DNA of 64,000 bases, taken from assembly GCA_002205965.3 (NCBI GenBank), contig NADL03000529.1:124001-188000 (forward strand), read 5' to 3'. The first letter of the stretch is position 1. Every line of letters begins with the position of its first letter. Origin of the DNA: Kappaphycus alvarezii. Its lineage: Eukaryota; Rhodophyta; Florideophyceae; Gigartinales; Solieriaceae. A program made the translations under genes and the position numbers. Below, in pieces: positions 33,889-47,834 of this stretch. The notes below the pieces were generated by a model, which was given only the letters and a program-made list of their open reading frames with translations, was not told the origin of the DNA and did not search any database.

Positions 33889-34370
33889 CGTTCATATCTA
33901 AACGATATCTCGGTACATCATTCGGAACTTCGATGTAGGATTTATCTCTTCTCACACTCTGATGTATTTGTGTCTCTCATTTTTATGTATTTTGATATTG
34001 CTTGTATCACTTTGTGGGTGAATTGATTTGGTCCTTTGCGCTGGTGGCTTGGGTTTCTCCTATTCCAAGAAGGACTTGTACTGTGCACGTTCAAGAGTTG
34101 GACATTCTGAGGCCTGCGTTGAATAAGGATTAGATACTTTCGTATCGTGCGGTTTTCAGCAGATGATAGTCAGTTTAGCTCGTATGTGTGTGGCTTAACG
34201 GCGATCTCCTACCATTTTGTGGTTGTCGTTAGCTGTTTCTTTAGGGTCGGTTTAGGTAGGTTTCATCGATCCAGCATGTACATAAGGACAATGTCGAGCA
34301 GGTGAGTAAAGAAAAGGAGACGAACCTGGTTTTTTGTCAGACCCCTTCCCAATCGCTACCTCTTTCAACG
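33889..34370 (+). repeat. 3' LTR of the copia element
   Basis: 482 bp, same length as the 5' LTR with four visible differences, three of them within the first 15 bases. It is followed by ATAAC, the likely right target duplication. Confidence 0.9.
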
Positions 34371-34375
34371 ATAAC

Positions 34376-37300
34376 CCTACACAGCCCAGTCGCTTATTAT
34401 TAGTAAAAGCAATGCGAAACTGTTTTCCCAGCTTTTATCCTGTAACTTATCTTTTAATTTTGCTTCAGTCTCGTTCTTGCAGTTTTGGAAGCTCATATTG
34501 CCTCTTTGGACTGCCTCATTAGGAGCTTAGGATCTCCACATTTGAACTATCCGTATACGCTTAGAAGATTTAATCTTGCAGGGCAAGGATCTCGGCGAGC
34601 ACTTTTCAGCTGTTGGTGGTTTCGGCCAAATATCCTTTGTCCAGCAAATTGTCTATATGAGACTCTATCTTCTCGAACATATTTTTCTCCAGTTCATTTT
34701 TTCTCCGAGAGCAAGTCTTTATTTAATCTGCAGCTATAGGAAAGCTTCTAGTTCCCAACAAAACATCTAGAACGCTAGTTTCAGTGAGTTAGCTCTTCTC
34801 CGCGGGTTTGGGACCAATTAACTCCCACAGTTTCCTTATGGAGAAGTTGTATCTTGTCTCCACTAAGTTTTGGTGTGACTTGACATGATAGCTTGTTAAT
34901 AGGCTTCTACATATACCTTTGCTAGCACTGCAGATGCCTCTCACCTCTATTCAATTAAGTAGGTGCTACTCAATGATTTTGAGTATTTTATGACTTTAGT
35001 TTGCCACAATGTGGAGGTTCTTTTTTTCAATAATTTCAACGGCTTGCTTGAAATTTTGCGCGAAAGGAAGAAATAGTAAAATTGTAGAAATTTTTTTGCA
35101 GATATTTTCCTTATGTGTCATGCTTAAGCTGCAGTAGTGCGCCATTTGGGAGTACCCGTTGGTGGAATCTATCTAAAGTTCTCCCATATCCGCAGAAAAC
35201 TTCTTCTCAGAGTCTTCCAGTCGGATTGAAATATGATGAGCTGTTATTTACTATTTCAGAAGTTATTCATTTGTGACTGTGTTTAATGACTGTTTGATGG
35301 ACTCACCTGATTCATCATAAGATACTATATTTACGCTCAACTTTCCCATATCACAACAAATCAGTATCTAAGCCGGTCTTTGTTCACTAATTAAGTTACC
35401 AAAAACATGGATGCAGCTATTTAATTTACAGTTTATATAAGTTTACTGTTAGCAGAAACTGTCACCTAAACATTGCGATTAATATCTCATACAGCCGAAC
35501 AATTACTGGCTCAAGGTAGAATCCACAATGCAGGACCATCTCTGTGCCCACTTTTCTTCGAAGTCCCAGGAAAAACACAGCAAAGATGGATAACTAAAGA
35601 TGACCCCAAAGAATATTCTTTCTTTTAACCTTCTCGTTACTGGACCATGCTACAATATTTTGGTCTGACCCAGTACATACTATGTATATATATTTTGAGC
35701 CAAATTAAACTTCTTAATATCCTTTTGGAAATTAAAAAACTCGGTTGTCGTGTTTTGGTAAGCCTTAACTTAAATTGCAGGTATCCGTAGCTCCCATACT
35801 TCAAGTGTGCATGGATTTTGTAGTAGTGTCAGAAGGTCGCAAATTTTGAAGAGACATTTACTTATACAATTGGATTTGACATCAACACGGGCCTTCTGTT
35901 TGTACTCAAATTTTGCCATTATCGCGTGCTAGTTGATCCGCAGCTCAACCTGATAGTCTGAACGAGAGAGAAAGAGCGAGGTAGCGAGGGGGAGAGAGAT
36001 ATAGTGAGGTACCAAGAAAGAGAGATGAGGGAGGGGAAAGTGGTGAGGAAATTTACTCAGAAAGAACATAGAGCGAGAACAGGGCTTATGTAGACCCAGA
36101 GGCTAGTCAGCTGGTGCTTTCGGATGATCCAAGGAATTTTCCGGAAGCCGTGTAGACGACGGTGAGAGGCTGACTCTAAACCTGCTTGACTTGATCTGAA
36201 ATAGATCAGCTCAAACGTACAGCGCTGTACAGTAAATAATCGTAAATTTCAAGTTCTAGGGTTCAAGTTCTAGGGTGGAGAGTAAGCTACAGTAATGCCT
36301 GTAATCCCTTTAGTGAGCTGAAATCTGCAGCAGAGGTAATGGAGAGTATTTAAACTAACATAGCTAGCTTCAATTTTCCTGATTCCTCTGCTCAATGAAT
36401 CTCGGCCATGGGAAAAAAGATTACCATTGCGTCTCTCACCATTACCTATCTTTACAATGCAAATGACTAGATTTTCAAGTACTACTGTTATAAGACTGCT
36501 TACATAATCGAGCCGTTAGTTTGCAATTTCGCGGCTCATTACGCGATTATAGTTCCTGATAAACGTTTCCGTGGTTTCTATTGACAATTATTTTTACCGG
36601 TTGATGAGCGTGAAAGTCACGCTTGCCTCCAATCTAATACGCAAAGAAACTAAATGTTTTCTACATGTAACGAAGTATTACGAAAAGTACAGAAAAAAGG
36701 TCCAAGTGCACAAGAAAGGACAAAAAAGACCAACAGTTTCTTATTTATATATATATAAGAGATCTGACAGGTATTCATAAAGGAACGTAACAATGGCTGA
36801 CATACCTGGCAAGGGAGAAGATAACTTTGAAAGAGAGACAGAAAATTAGAACCCCATTGAACAGTGAATAACTAAACTTCGCTTTATTTTCAACAGTACT
36901 TCGATGAATATTGATATAAATCAGTTGTATTATACATAGTATCCTCATTAAGTATATGTGTTAAGAGTGCTGAGCGAATATTTATATTACTGGAGATATG
37001 ATTTTAAACCACCACTAAATTCCGAAAGCGTTTCCTCTATGGATGTGGCTATGAATGTCTAAACACCCTTCCTGTTATTGTTTCCTGAGATTTTTAGAAG
37101 TTTTTTCTGAGAAAATCAGCTATATATTTGTAGTTTTATTATTAAGGAGATTCACTTGAGCATTTTTGCAAGATGAAGATTAAAACCCCAAGAAGGATGA
37201 CTTGGGGTTCGGTTTGGTCTTATCTCTGCGCCACCTAGGCTACTTTGCACCTCAGAAGTTCCACCTATGCATCAATACATACGTCATGTTTCCTCTCTGT

Positions 37301-40300
37301 GATACGATAAGCGTACCAGTAGAACTCAAAGCGCATCCTTTTGAAGTGGATCCTATTTCGTCGATGTTGACCGGAAATAGTAAGACGAATCGGAGATTGG
37401 TGGCGAAACGCATGTATTGGGCCACCAACGCACCACCTAAATATATCAAGTCAGTTTCTGATCAAGCGTGTGTACTGGCAGATTTTCGTTCCATCGCAAT
37501 CGATAGCGTCGACATGAAATGCTGCATGTTTGCAATTGATTGATATCCAGTACCGACCCGCAAGGTATACGTGACAAACGTGAGTCAGAGGTCTAATTTG
37601 CAAACAAAAAAGGATTTCGGAATTTATAAAGTCAACGGAATTGAGAAAATCTTTTACATCTTAATAAATAAAAGCACAAGATTCACTGAGTCATGAATGC
37701 ACTATTGAGTCATTGGATATACAAACAATACTTGTATTATTCAAGGCGCACTATATATTAGGTCAGGTTATCTCTGATGCTCAATCTGGTGATGAAGAAC
37801 GTAACATGCCTCAACAAATATCTTTTTGTATCTACACGATTTATTGCTCAAGCATTGAGTTCCGCAACACAAAATTAAATTTTTCTTCTCGCAAAGAGGA
37901 GTTAATACGGTGAAGGAGATTACCGAAAGAATTTAAAGGGGATAATATATGCTACTTGCTATTGATACAATATTTTTGAACTATGGGCTTTATTTTACAA
38001 TTCATTTCGGAGAAGGGGTTTCTAAGCCATTTATGGTTCGCAACTGGATACAATCTTTCCATCATGGTCATCCCGGTAGCATTTGTGTCGAAATAATTAT
38101 TTCAAGTAGACTTGGGAAAGTTTTTCATTGGTTAATTAAGGCCCTCCCTAAGTTAGCACACAGACTGCAGAATATTTGTTTTTGAGTTAAGCCTTACTCA
38201 GAAGATTCTTCGTTGTGGTTATATATTTTCTGAAAGGGGAAAATGGGTACGTATAATGCTCTTGGTATCCAAATTAGGCTGCAGTTTTGGGGTAACCGGT
38301 ACAATAGTAAATATCGATGACTTCATGGTTGCATTAAAGCAACAGTTTTTTTTGGTAGGATTAATGACGTACCACGACATCACTTCGACTGTTGTGACAT
38401 GAGTACTGAATCCGATGTTATAGTATGCTTATTAATGTAACGGTATCGAAACATGTCAAACTTTCATCAATGATAGAGCAATAGAAGGGACGAACGAAGC
38501 TCAAGCATGGGTTATTGATATTATATTGTATCAAATAATCTCCCGAACGGTATTGTTTCTTGGAATTTTATTTTTGCGCCAATAATATTTTTTATTGCTT
38601 CCGCAATAGAGCATATCAGACCAAAAATCATCCGATCGAATGAAATGATACCCGGACCTAGACAGTTGAAATCAGTGATCAAGTCACCGGAAGCTAATAT
38701 AGCTACCTCTGCAGCGCTGTGCTCATCCAAGGAAATGGAAACACTGTAAGATAGGGGTGAAGAGCAGTCAAGTTTCATCTCTGGCCTAGTTTTGTGGCTA
38801 AGATGAGGGTAAGATTTGCATTTCATGCAATCAAATAGTCCTCTCACAGAGAGCAGAGGTCTATCCGCTCTTGAATGTTGCTAAAATCTTGACGACTGCG
38901 AGAAGAGGTAATCGAGGCTTCTATTAAGAACTGACCCCAAATTCCATTTTCTGACGTATTTCGGTTATTTAAGAGCAAAGTCTGACTCAAACTGCTCATA
39001 AAATACCATGAAAAAGTTCACAGAAGTTGGAGATTATCTCTTTTGCCGTGCTTTTCAGCGGCTAAGAGTTTGGTTCGAAGGAAAGAAAATATATATTGAG
39101 AGGTATAAATAAGGGAAATGATACGCCTAAGACTTATTACCTGAATAAGTATATTGATTAGGATGATTAATCTATAAGGTTCTATAGGAATATTTTATAT
39201 TTTACTTGAAGCTGGACGTATGGTCAAAATGGACAGCTGGTGATGACCTTGTATTGAGCTTCGACGGCAATGAATCAGTGAGTACATCGTGAGTTGAAAT
39301 GACTGGTTAAATTGTCAAAACCCTTTCGAAATTGTGAAACAATTTCAATGTCAGCTGCATTGAGAAGGGTGATTTGATTGAAAGTGATTTTTCATGCCTT
39401 ACATGGTTGGTAGAATATAATAGGTACATTTTATTTGTGTTTCAAATGGGTTCGGGAAGTCTAAATTCTTGCAAATTGATCTAAACTACGCTCCATTGCT
39501 CTTCAAATGTATTTCGTATTCTAGATTTAGATACTTCAGATTTAAATATGTTCCGTGTACATGGGTATCTGAATGAACTGTAGTAAGGACACGTGTTTTC
39601 ATTTACCTGGATTTCGAATTTTATTGCGTAAAATATCGTATGAATACGCTACTGCTCTCCAACATGACGGGAAAAAGTGTTCAAATCCAGCAGAAATATC
39701 AATGCAACGGCGGTACAGTACTGTGGCACAGGGTAGTTCTGTCAACGCATTTTTTTAAATAAGACTGCAATGTTTTCATAATGATGCTCCGCTATAATAC
39801 ATGCTAAAGACTAACTGTGCACTTCCTAGAGTAAAAAATGAAAGAAAGCGCAGAACAGAAACTAAAAATGGTCATTCTCAATATTTTTGCCATAAATTTC
39901 CAAATTGTGTCCAAAATACTGAGGGTAGACCCTAAATTCATTTAAAGTTAGAGCAGAGAAACTTGTACAGTATAGTCAAATAATTCATTCAAAAGATTGC
40001 CGCTGCAGCAAGGCCTAACTTTCAATCAAAATGCCCGTTCTGCCTTGATTCTTAACTCTATTGTATTTCCTCGATCTGGCTTGAGCTTCCACCTCAGTCC
40101 GCCTCTCCGCATTCGCAAAATAACCGGCTATTGCAGAGTGATAGTGTCCTCATTTCCACCCCGGTCGCAGATGCAAGCCAAAGTTGCCAGCTTTTCTGAA
40201 GGAAACTAGACATTTTTTCGTTCAAGAGAGTTCATCCCAGCCTAATGCGCTTGGTATCAATTTATCCCCTTCATGGGTTGCTTCCTGTGCCCTCCAGCAT

Positions 40301-43300
40301 TTACCCTCAAAAAAATTAGATCGCGTGAAGAAATTCGAAAGTATGTCAATGTTATTCTAAAAGAAAACAGTAATAATGGAATTTACATTTAATTTACTTT
40401 TTTATATTACTTATAGCCATTTGGCACTCTAGAACAATTATTTTTACCAAAAAACAAAAAATGAAGCTAACGATGCTAAAAAGTAGTGAATGTATTTATT
40501 TCAAGAAATAAATTAAGTTTATTGTTTAGATAATTTTTATTCGTTGTTATTGTAATTTTGTCATTTGAAATTGCTATAAAAATTACAGGTTTTAAAATTT
40601 TGCGTTTTTCCAATTGAATATTTTCATATATGAATTAGATTCAATCACTTAAGTGAAATTTTTATTAAAAAATCATACTACCTAGTACCCTACCAATAAT
40701 ACCTCTTCCTTCACTTTGATGTGAGTTTGAATGCATTGAAACAAGTAAAACTTAGTCTTGATAATGTTATATTTCGTCAACTTAACAGTTCGAAAAGCCC
40801 GCAAAGCAGATCTTCTGCATTAATGATGGAGAAAATGTTTGGTTTAGGGCTATTTTTATTTCCCGTTAAGGCTTTTTAAACAGAAATCTCATGGTTTTAA
40901 TTAACTTTAATTCAATAAATCATTATAAGGGAACGTTTGACAGAGTATCAAAAAATAAATCATGGGCAATTTTTGCACCGAACTAAACATTCAAGAAACG
41001 TAAATCCCAAATTCATTATTATTGTAAACATAAACAATGGTAAAAGTTTCACCTAAGGAAAATCAATATTTTATCTGGAATGTATTCATATCTGGAACGA
41101 ATAATATAGCCTACATTTTACATAATATTAATTGCACTTTGGACTGGAGTCGGAGTCATGTTTTCCGTCTGAGGGGATAAAAATTGGGGAAAATGATTTC
41201 TAGTGAAGGAAATAGAATGGCTGTGATAGTGAGATGGAAGTGACGGAACACAAAAAATGAACGGATGAAAAGGTGTAGGATAAGAGACATCAGGCGCTTT
41301 CCTTTGTGATTCCATAGTTCTAATTTTAAATTTCTCGCCAATTTGTATGACATTCAACGCGTTTCCGTTTCTGTTTGAACGCCGTCAATAACAGATTAAT
41401 AATATGATGAAGTTAAGAAGTTTACTTAAATTATAGTCCCCTCACAGACGATAATTATGAGAAATGCACGTGAAGAATTCCCAAAAAATTGTGCCAATCA
41501 TTAATCTTTTAGTTTCTTAATTTCCTCGACATCCATCTCGATTGTCTTGACGTTTAAAAATCCTTGTCGAGAACTTATTTTTTGGAAAATATATTGGCCT
41601 TTAATTATTCTCAATCATTTGGGTTCCCCTACGACACAAAAATCTCATAAAGATAGCTTCGTGACCTATTCTCTCCAGAAGATGTAAGTTGCGGTTAAAA
41701 TCGCTTGTAGGAGTCCCAAATCATGAAAAATGTGTTCACGGATATCAGTTCATGAGTAATTTATTGTGTTTGAACAGAATCTAAAGAACTAAAGAAAAGC
41801 TAGTAAATGCAGCGATAGCGGTATGCAAAGAAATGCGATTTTTATAAAATGAAACAAAGATTCAGAAAAATGCAGTGAAAAAATTTAGAAGAATATTTAA
41901 AGGTAATGTGAGAGTAATTGAGATATGACTACGGAGGATGAATGGAGATAGAGAGGTGGGAGAACAAGTGACTCCTTGAGGCTCGAAGAGGGCTGTGACT
42001 GAGTCCAAACTTGATTTTTTATGGCTATGCTTTATACATAGCCTTCGCGCTTTTGAAAGCCTTTGTACAAATAGATTATAACTATGAAAAAACTCTGGAT
42101 CAGCTTTGATGAAATTGCGAAAATTACACTTAGAGTTGTACTGTACTCAGGCATTACTCACTTAGATAAATGTAAGGCCACCACGTTTACTCCTTTTCAC
42201 AACTTTTCTCTGGATTTTGCAATCAAAACACCGAGGTTAAAGTATGAGGAACACTATAGATGGAAGTTATTTGATTAAGGTAAGTTTACCGCAAATGAAC
42301 GTAGAAATGCCCGAATCAGCACACTGTTGTACCCCGTAACGTCTTAGAAACAAGCGACCAGTAATTCAGTCCCGGATTAATACAAAATATTAATGAACCA
42401 TGATTGCTGCGCGTTCCAATGCGGCACAAAAGCGAAACGAATTCATAGACTCCTATACTTTACTGATGGGTAAATTTTGACGCAAAAGTGGACTAATTTA
42501 GATCTACCGTCATATTATCATAGTGACCGCTAATGGCTGGAGGTATTTATACCCAGTAGATACCAGTACTACTGTTACTCTAAGCAGTTTCTCCTGTTCT
42601 TAGGTCTCTGGAGAACACCTAAATGCTTGATACTTTTCGAGACTGCAAAGCATGACTTTACGAAAACGTGAAAGGGATTTTTTTGTATTTTGTATAGAAA
42701 GAAATAGATATTAGTAGCATCTTGCGGGACCAAATTATTGGCTAGAATTAAAGAGGTAATGGATTAAAATCTTTAAGAGAACATAAATTGACCAAGAAAT
42801 TAAAGAAATGTCGAAACAATCAATGGACTGTAAAAGAACGGATCATGATAACGGCGAAGATATATTGACTCATAGAGTTAAGGAGAATGTACCGAAGACA
42901 TGTCGTTGTAATAAATTGGATTTTTTTGACCAATCGGAGTATGGAAATTATGCGCAGTGGATAAATAATTGCGGTAGATCCAAGACCACCAATATATTCG
43001 CCAGATGAACCGTAAATGCGAGATCCCTGCTTTTCGCAAATGGAGAGTTCCTATTTTTTGGACTCTAGGGTTGTTTTCTTCTGAGTATCTATCTTTACCC
43101 GAATGTTACTGAACAGCCTTGATCGGCAGAGGAAGTTTACGAAAATTTTTCATGGTTGTAGGTCACAACTTCGTTCAAAAACAAGAATTACTTTCCACTG
43201 AAGTCTCTTTGCTTTTCCCTGCATAAATAGCGGGACCCTTGCCCATATTTACAGATACTGCGGATCCAAACTTCGGGTGAAGGTTTACGGTTCCCGAAAG

Positions 43301-46300
43301 TTGGACGTCAGTGGCAGAAAAAACCTGGTCAAGGTATTTAACAGTGTACATGTCGAGGACAGTGAATTATACGCAGGCGAAGAGTCATTGGGCGTTGTTG
43401 TTGTGTTGCGAATATGCTCATAAATCACCAAATACCCTGACAGTATCCCTCCAGTAACCTTTACCAAGGATTTACACTGTAAGAAGACATCAGTGCAACT
43501 TGTGCACTGTACCCACGCTCCATTGGAAAACATAAGATCATACCTATTTGTACGAAGCCGATGACATGGAGCCATCCTGGCTATCTCGCGAGGTTCTCGA
43601 AACATTTCTGACCCACCAATCAGCAACTACTTTATGCCTCCTTTCCAATTGGACCGATGGGACTTTTCCATGATGTTAATTGCTGTCGGTTACCTTGATG
43701 TCTGCTACATGGGCTTTCAGAAACTTGTAGTTTGATACCTCTGGGGCCGCTTTTTCTAGAATACCGTTGAATTCAGTACTGTTTGCTTACAATTTATATC
43801 TGCTGCTGTTGAGTACTTTTTCTATATAAACCCTGGTCTGATGCTTCGGATTGTTAACCGTAAGCATCAACCAACAGTTCCACCATCGATTACCTTTTGT
43901 GCGCTCAACACCCCACGTGGTGCGTAGAGCTTATGAAAGATGACCTAAACAGTGAACTATTCTGAACGTAATTCAATGTTGAGAAAAAGCGACGAGTTTC
44001 GGTTTCAAGAAACGTTTTATCGATATTTAAGTCTGCGCTTATTTTGCTCTGTTCTACTGGTTTCCTTCGCAATCGCAGAACAAATCATGAACTCAGGTGT
44101 ACGCAGTTGCTTTTCTGTAGCATTTATCTGCTCTTATAATGATGGATCACATTTTCAGTTATTCCTCAGGCTGATGAGGGGCATCCAGGATGAGTTAAGT
44201 GTAGTGTATGGAGCCCTTGAGTTACATCAGAAATTTCATTTCGAAAAAATGAACTTTGAGACAACCATTATCTGAACAAAAGAAGCATTTGGAATATTCA
44301 AACTGCCCGTGAATAATCAAAAAATACTATATCCTCGAGCAATCCCTTACCCGAATGCTGCAATCAGTGAAGGTCAGAATTATTTCTAAAAGTACCGTTT
44401 GAGTTTATTTCTAATGGTAAATTATGAGCCTGATAGCGTTAAGGGTAAATTTGAAAATAATAGACATCAATAAATAACGCGAAAAGGTGATCAACCTTGC
44501 TTTTAAGGGCTAAAATTTCCAATGGTCGAACAAAAATAAAACGAAAAAGTTTCTGGATCAAGTACTTCTAATTTTCAAGAGCAATCCTTCGAGAGTCAGT
44601 GCAGACCAAAAAGCCAAAGAATAAAGAAAGAGTAGGAAGGTGCAAGTCGAAGGTTGGAGTACCGCGCTGGAAAGAAGGTTGAGTACGTTGGGAAAGAAGG
44701 GTATTTGCAGAGTCTTCTCCCTTCCGAAGCCTAAAAGGGCCCACCAACAACGGGTTAGTTTCCCTCTTCGGGTAGCGACGCTTATGTGTATGTAAACCGG
44801 TCGATGAGACTTTTTCTAAGCTCCCCCGCAATGAAGGAGGTAGTAGTTCGAGTGAAAGGGAAGTAAGAATTTGAGTGAATCTTTGTCCTTAATTGCACAA
44901 AAAGAAGATTATTTGCAGAGAAAAAGAAGAAGTGAAAATAGACGGAAAATTGATAAAGGGGTAGATTAAAGCAGGGACTACCCATGCCTGACCCGCGAGT
45001 CGTCTTTATGCCTCCATCACGTGCTGTCTCCTCTGAAAACATTTACAACCACAACTCTTGACTTTACCGAGTAACTCAGACTCGCCAAACCCGAGTAGAT
45101 CCTTGTAGGAAGTCGAATCCCTCATGTACTCCGTAATAAGGAAAAGGTGGACCGAATTTGAGGAAAAATACAACCGACCAGAAGAAAAATACCATGATTA
45201 CAAAAAGCCGTAGTATTGGGTGCCACATGCTTTCAAGGCAAGATTTTAGGTGCCAGTGAAGACGTGGGGGACAAGTAAGCACTTTTTCTGTATAAATGAT
45301 AACGAAGTTGGCATCGAAGAGATCCCTAAAGTCTCACAGAGCTTCATGAGATGATAATTAGGATGGATGCAGAGTGAAAAATAAAATGTCAACAGTCCCG
45401 GGCTACTCGATAATAAGGAAACCACTCCCATGAATACCCTGAACAATCGCTTTTATGGGTATTTTTGCCCGCAGCATGACTTATTACAGGACTTTGTCTC
45501 ACCTATACGAAGTTAAAATAAAATTACGTTGACAAGACAAGGTTCACATAAATCCTGCGCCCAGGCCCCAACTGGTAGACCGCCTACCCCCATTCACGAA
45601 GCAAACAGACCAAAACAGTTTGAACGACCTGAAATTCAGTCAGAAAAAAACAAAAGAAGAAGCGCAAGAGTAAACAGAAGGGAACTTCCCATCACTGCAG
45701 AGAGTTTGACTTTGAGCACTAAACAGGAATCAGCTTTAAGCCCATAAGGTTGCATCCAAAAATCTCAATGCTACCATTCGCAACACCAAACCCTTCGATC
45801 CTTCCGTTGGTGCCAAAAAGCTCTAAAGATAATGTTGCATTCTTAAAAGCTCTTCACTTGCTCAATTGATCTCGACTTTATACTTGATATGCCATATGTA
45901 CAAAAAGAATCCATTTCATGGTGGATACCAAAGTAAGTAGGCAATTTTCTTGCCTTTTGCGAAATAATATGAATATATTACTGCTCTGAGTGTATTCGTG
46001 CATACCAATACCGCATATATTTTGGAGTTTCATTTATTACTGCACCTATATACCGCATATGTTTCTTGCACTTTCTGCATTAAGATTTGGTATGCCTTAT
46101 ATGATTATTTATTCTATGCGCATTCTCTTGCGTCCTGTGCTCTTGTAAATGTACTTAAGTAGCTAATATCTGGATCACAGACTGCATGCAGGACAAGAAG
46201 AGGGGTTTGAACTGATTATTCAGCTTCCCGTTCCTTTTCTCTTGCTCTACTGATATTGTCAACTTCGGTATGCCCATTGTGCACATGACTGATGGGTCTC

Positions 46301-47834
46301 ATACTGTTCACCGCTGCTCGTTGGCCTCTTTTACTGCTAAAATATTGTTTAAAATCGCTTTCGTGCTATGTGTTCATCAAGAAATGTTAATCTGTCCCAC
46401 CTTTACTAATCATGAGCCCAGCTGGTGTCCCTCGAAGCTCTACGTTTCCGGTTCAACCAAGTTTCTCCTGGGTCATTAATTCTGTACGCAGGACAGATTT
46501 TTGAGGTGATCAAAAAGAGTATGTGGACCTTTTCGCACTGTAGATTTCATTCCATGATATGCTCCTCGCATCGACCTCAAACAAAATTGACAGTCGTATC
46601 CGTGGTATCACGCCCAAATCCCAGCTCTACTGCCGCACTAAGGATCTATCAGAAGAATATCCACCGCTAATATTTCACCTGAACGCAACTCTGACGTAAT
46701 TTTTACATCTTGTTCACTAAAAAGACCCATTTACTTTTATTATCGAATTATATCGTGACCTGTTTCATCTAATCGGCATAAAATGTGTTCCCTCTGAGCT
46801 GCCTCGCTCCTACAAAGGATATTTTAAGCACAAATGCATAAGTTATGTGCTTAATCTTTTTCTCTAATTTTACCAGAGTACATCATCGCTTTTGCTCCTG
46901 GTCTTAAATGCTGGCCTTGAGTCTTCGCAGCGCATCTCTACATTGTCTCCTGGTGTCTGAAGGGGCAATTTCTATAATATTCATTCAACCTTGCTTTCTG
47001 AGGCTGCTGTAACTGTTGCTGCAACCGAAGATAGTACTGGGTATACAGTAGCTGACACATTGGTGCCACCGCAACGGGACGTTCTCCGGAACAAACAGTT
47101 TCCCATATGGCAGATGCTGCCACATCATCCCCTTCCATAAAACACTTTATCAAAGGTGCGGTTCTTTTCTCCTTGTATAAGCTTGTTGCTGACATTCTTC
47201 ATCAGTGAGAAAAGACCTCAAACGAAACTGTCTCATCGCGTTTATCTTTAATTTACAGCACTGAAACTGCTCTTCGAGCGGTAAATTCGAGGGAAAATCC
47301 GGCTTCTTCGATCAAAAGGCCTAAGAAAAATTTTACAGGGCAGCAGATGGCTGGACTCAAGCTTAGATGACGCTGCAACAGGTGCGGCCGATATGGACAT
47401 TGGGCTAGTGGTCATCTAAAGTACTTTTGTCACCCATATGAGGTTCCACAAATGATGCACCTTTAACACATACGAATTGTGGAAGAATCGTGCTTCTTGC
47501 TCGTAGTTTAACATTCATCTCTGCTATAATCTACAAATGAGTACCATAATTCAAAGTGTATTTATGGAGGGATCGGTGAATTAATAAATTTCCTTCCAAT
47601 AGAGATCTTACGCAATAAAAATGCCCCAAATTTCGTGACTTAGATATATTACACGTGTAGAGAATGTACCCATACCATGTTTCAGATAACTTCAATTATA
47701 CATAAAGAAAATGTCAATATTGTTAGTATGATCCCACTTCACCCACTCTCTAAGTCCCCATTAGGCAGTAGGACTACATCATAGGGTGTGCTAGGCAATT
47801 CGAGCGCAACTGACGGCATCTGTTACATATTGCT
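34376..47834. other. AT-rich gene desert
   Basis: More than 13 kb of AT-rich sequence with only short open frames (under about 115 codons). I recognise no domain. Two frames look mildly protein-like but cannot be assigned: 37202-37543 (+) and 38521-38847 (-). A minus-strand text at about 34580-34740 (NELEKNMFEKIESHIDNLL) may be the continuation of the decayed sequence split by the copia insertion. The block is probably old, mutated repeats. Confidence 0.5.
35961..36050 (+). repeat. Purine-rich low-complexity tract
   Basis: About 90 bases of mostly GAGAGA/GGGAG text on the plus strand inside AT-rich DNA. No function is assigned. Confidence 0.6.

Larger units (their letters stand above)
29035..34370 (+). 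mobile_element. Near-intact Ty1/copia LTR retrotransposon
   Basis: A 5336-bp element with 482-bp direct LTRs (29035-29516, 33889-34370), a primer-binding site abutting the 5' LTR, one gag-pol frame in the Ty1/copia order (gag, protease, integrase, RT, RNase H), a polypurine tract abutting the 3' LTR, and a probable 5-bp target duplication. By eye the LTRs differ at only four positions (29035/33889, 29039/33893, 29049/33903, 29474/34328), about 0.8 percent, so insertion is recent. The only coding defect seen is one in-frame TAA at 32888-32890. Confidence 0.95.

Noticed and set aside
34376-47834. Small open frames as host genes (for example 37202-37543, 38521-38847, 43285-43626)
   Set aside because: Short, isolated, without recognised motifs, and within AT-rich repeat-like DNA; chance frames cannot be excluded.
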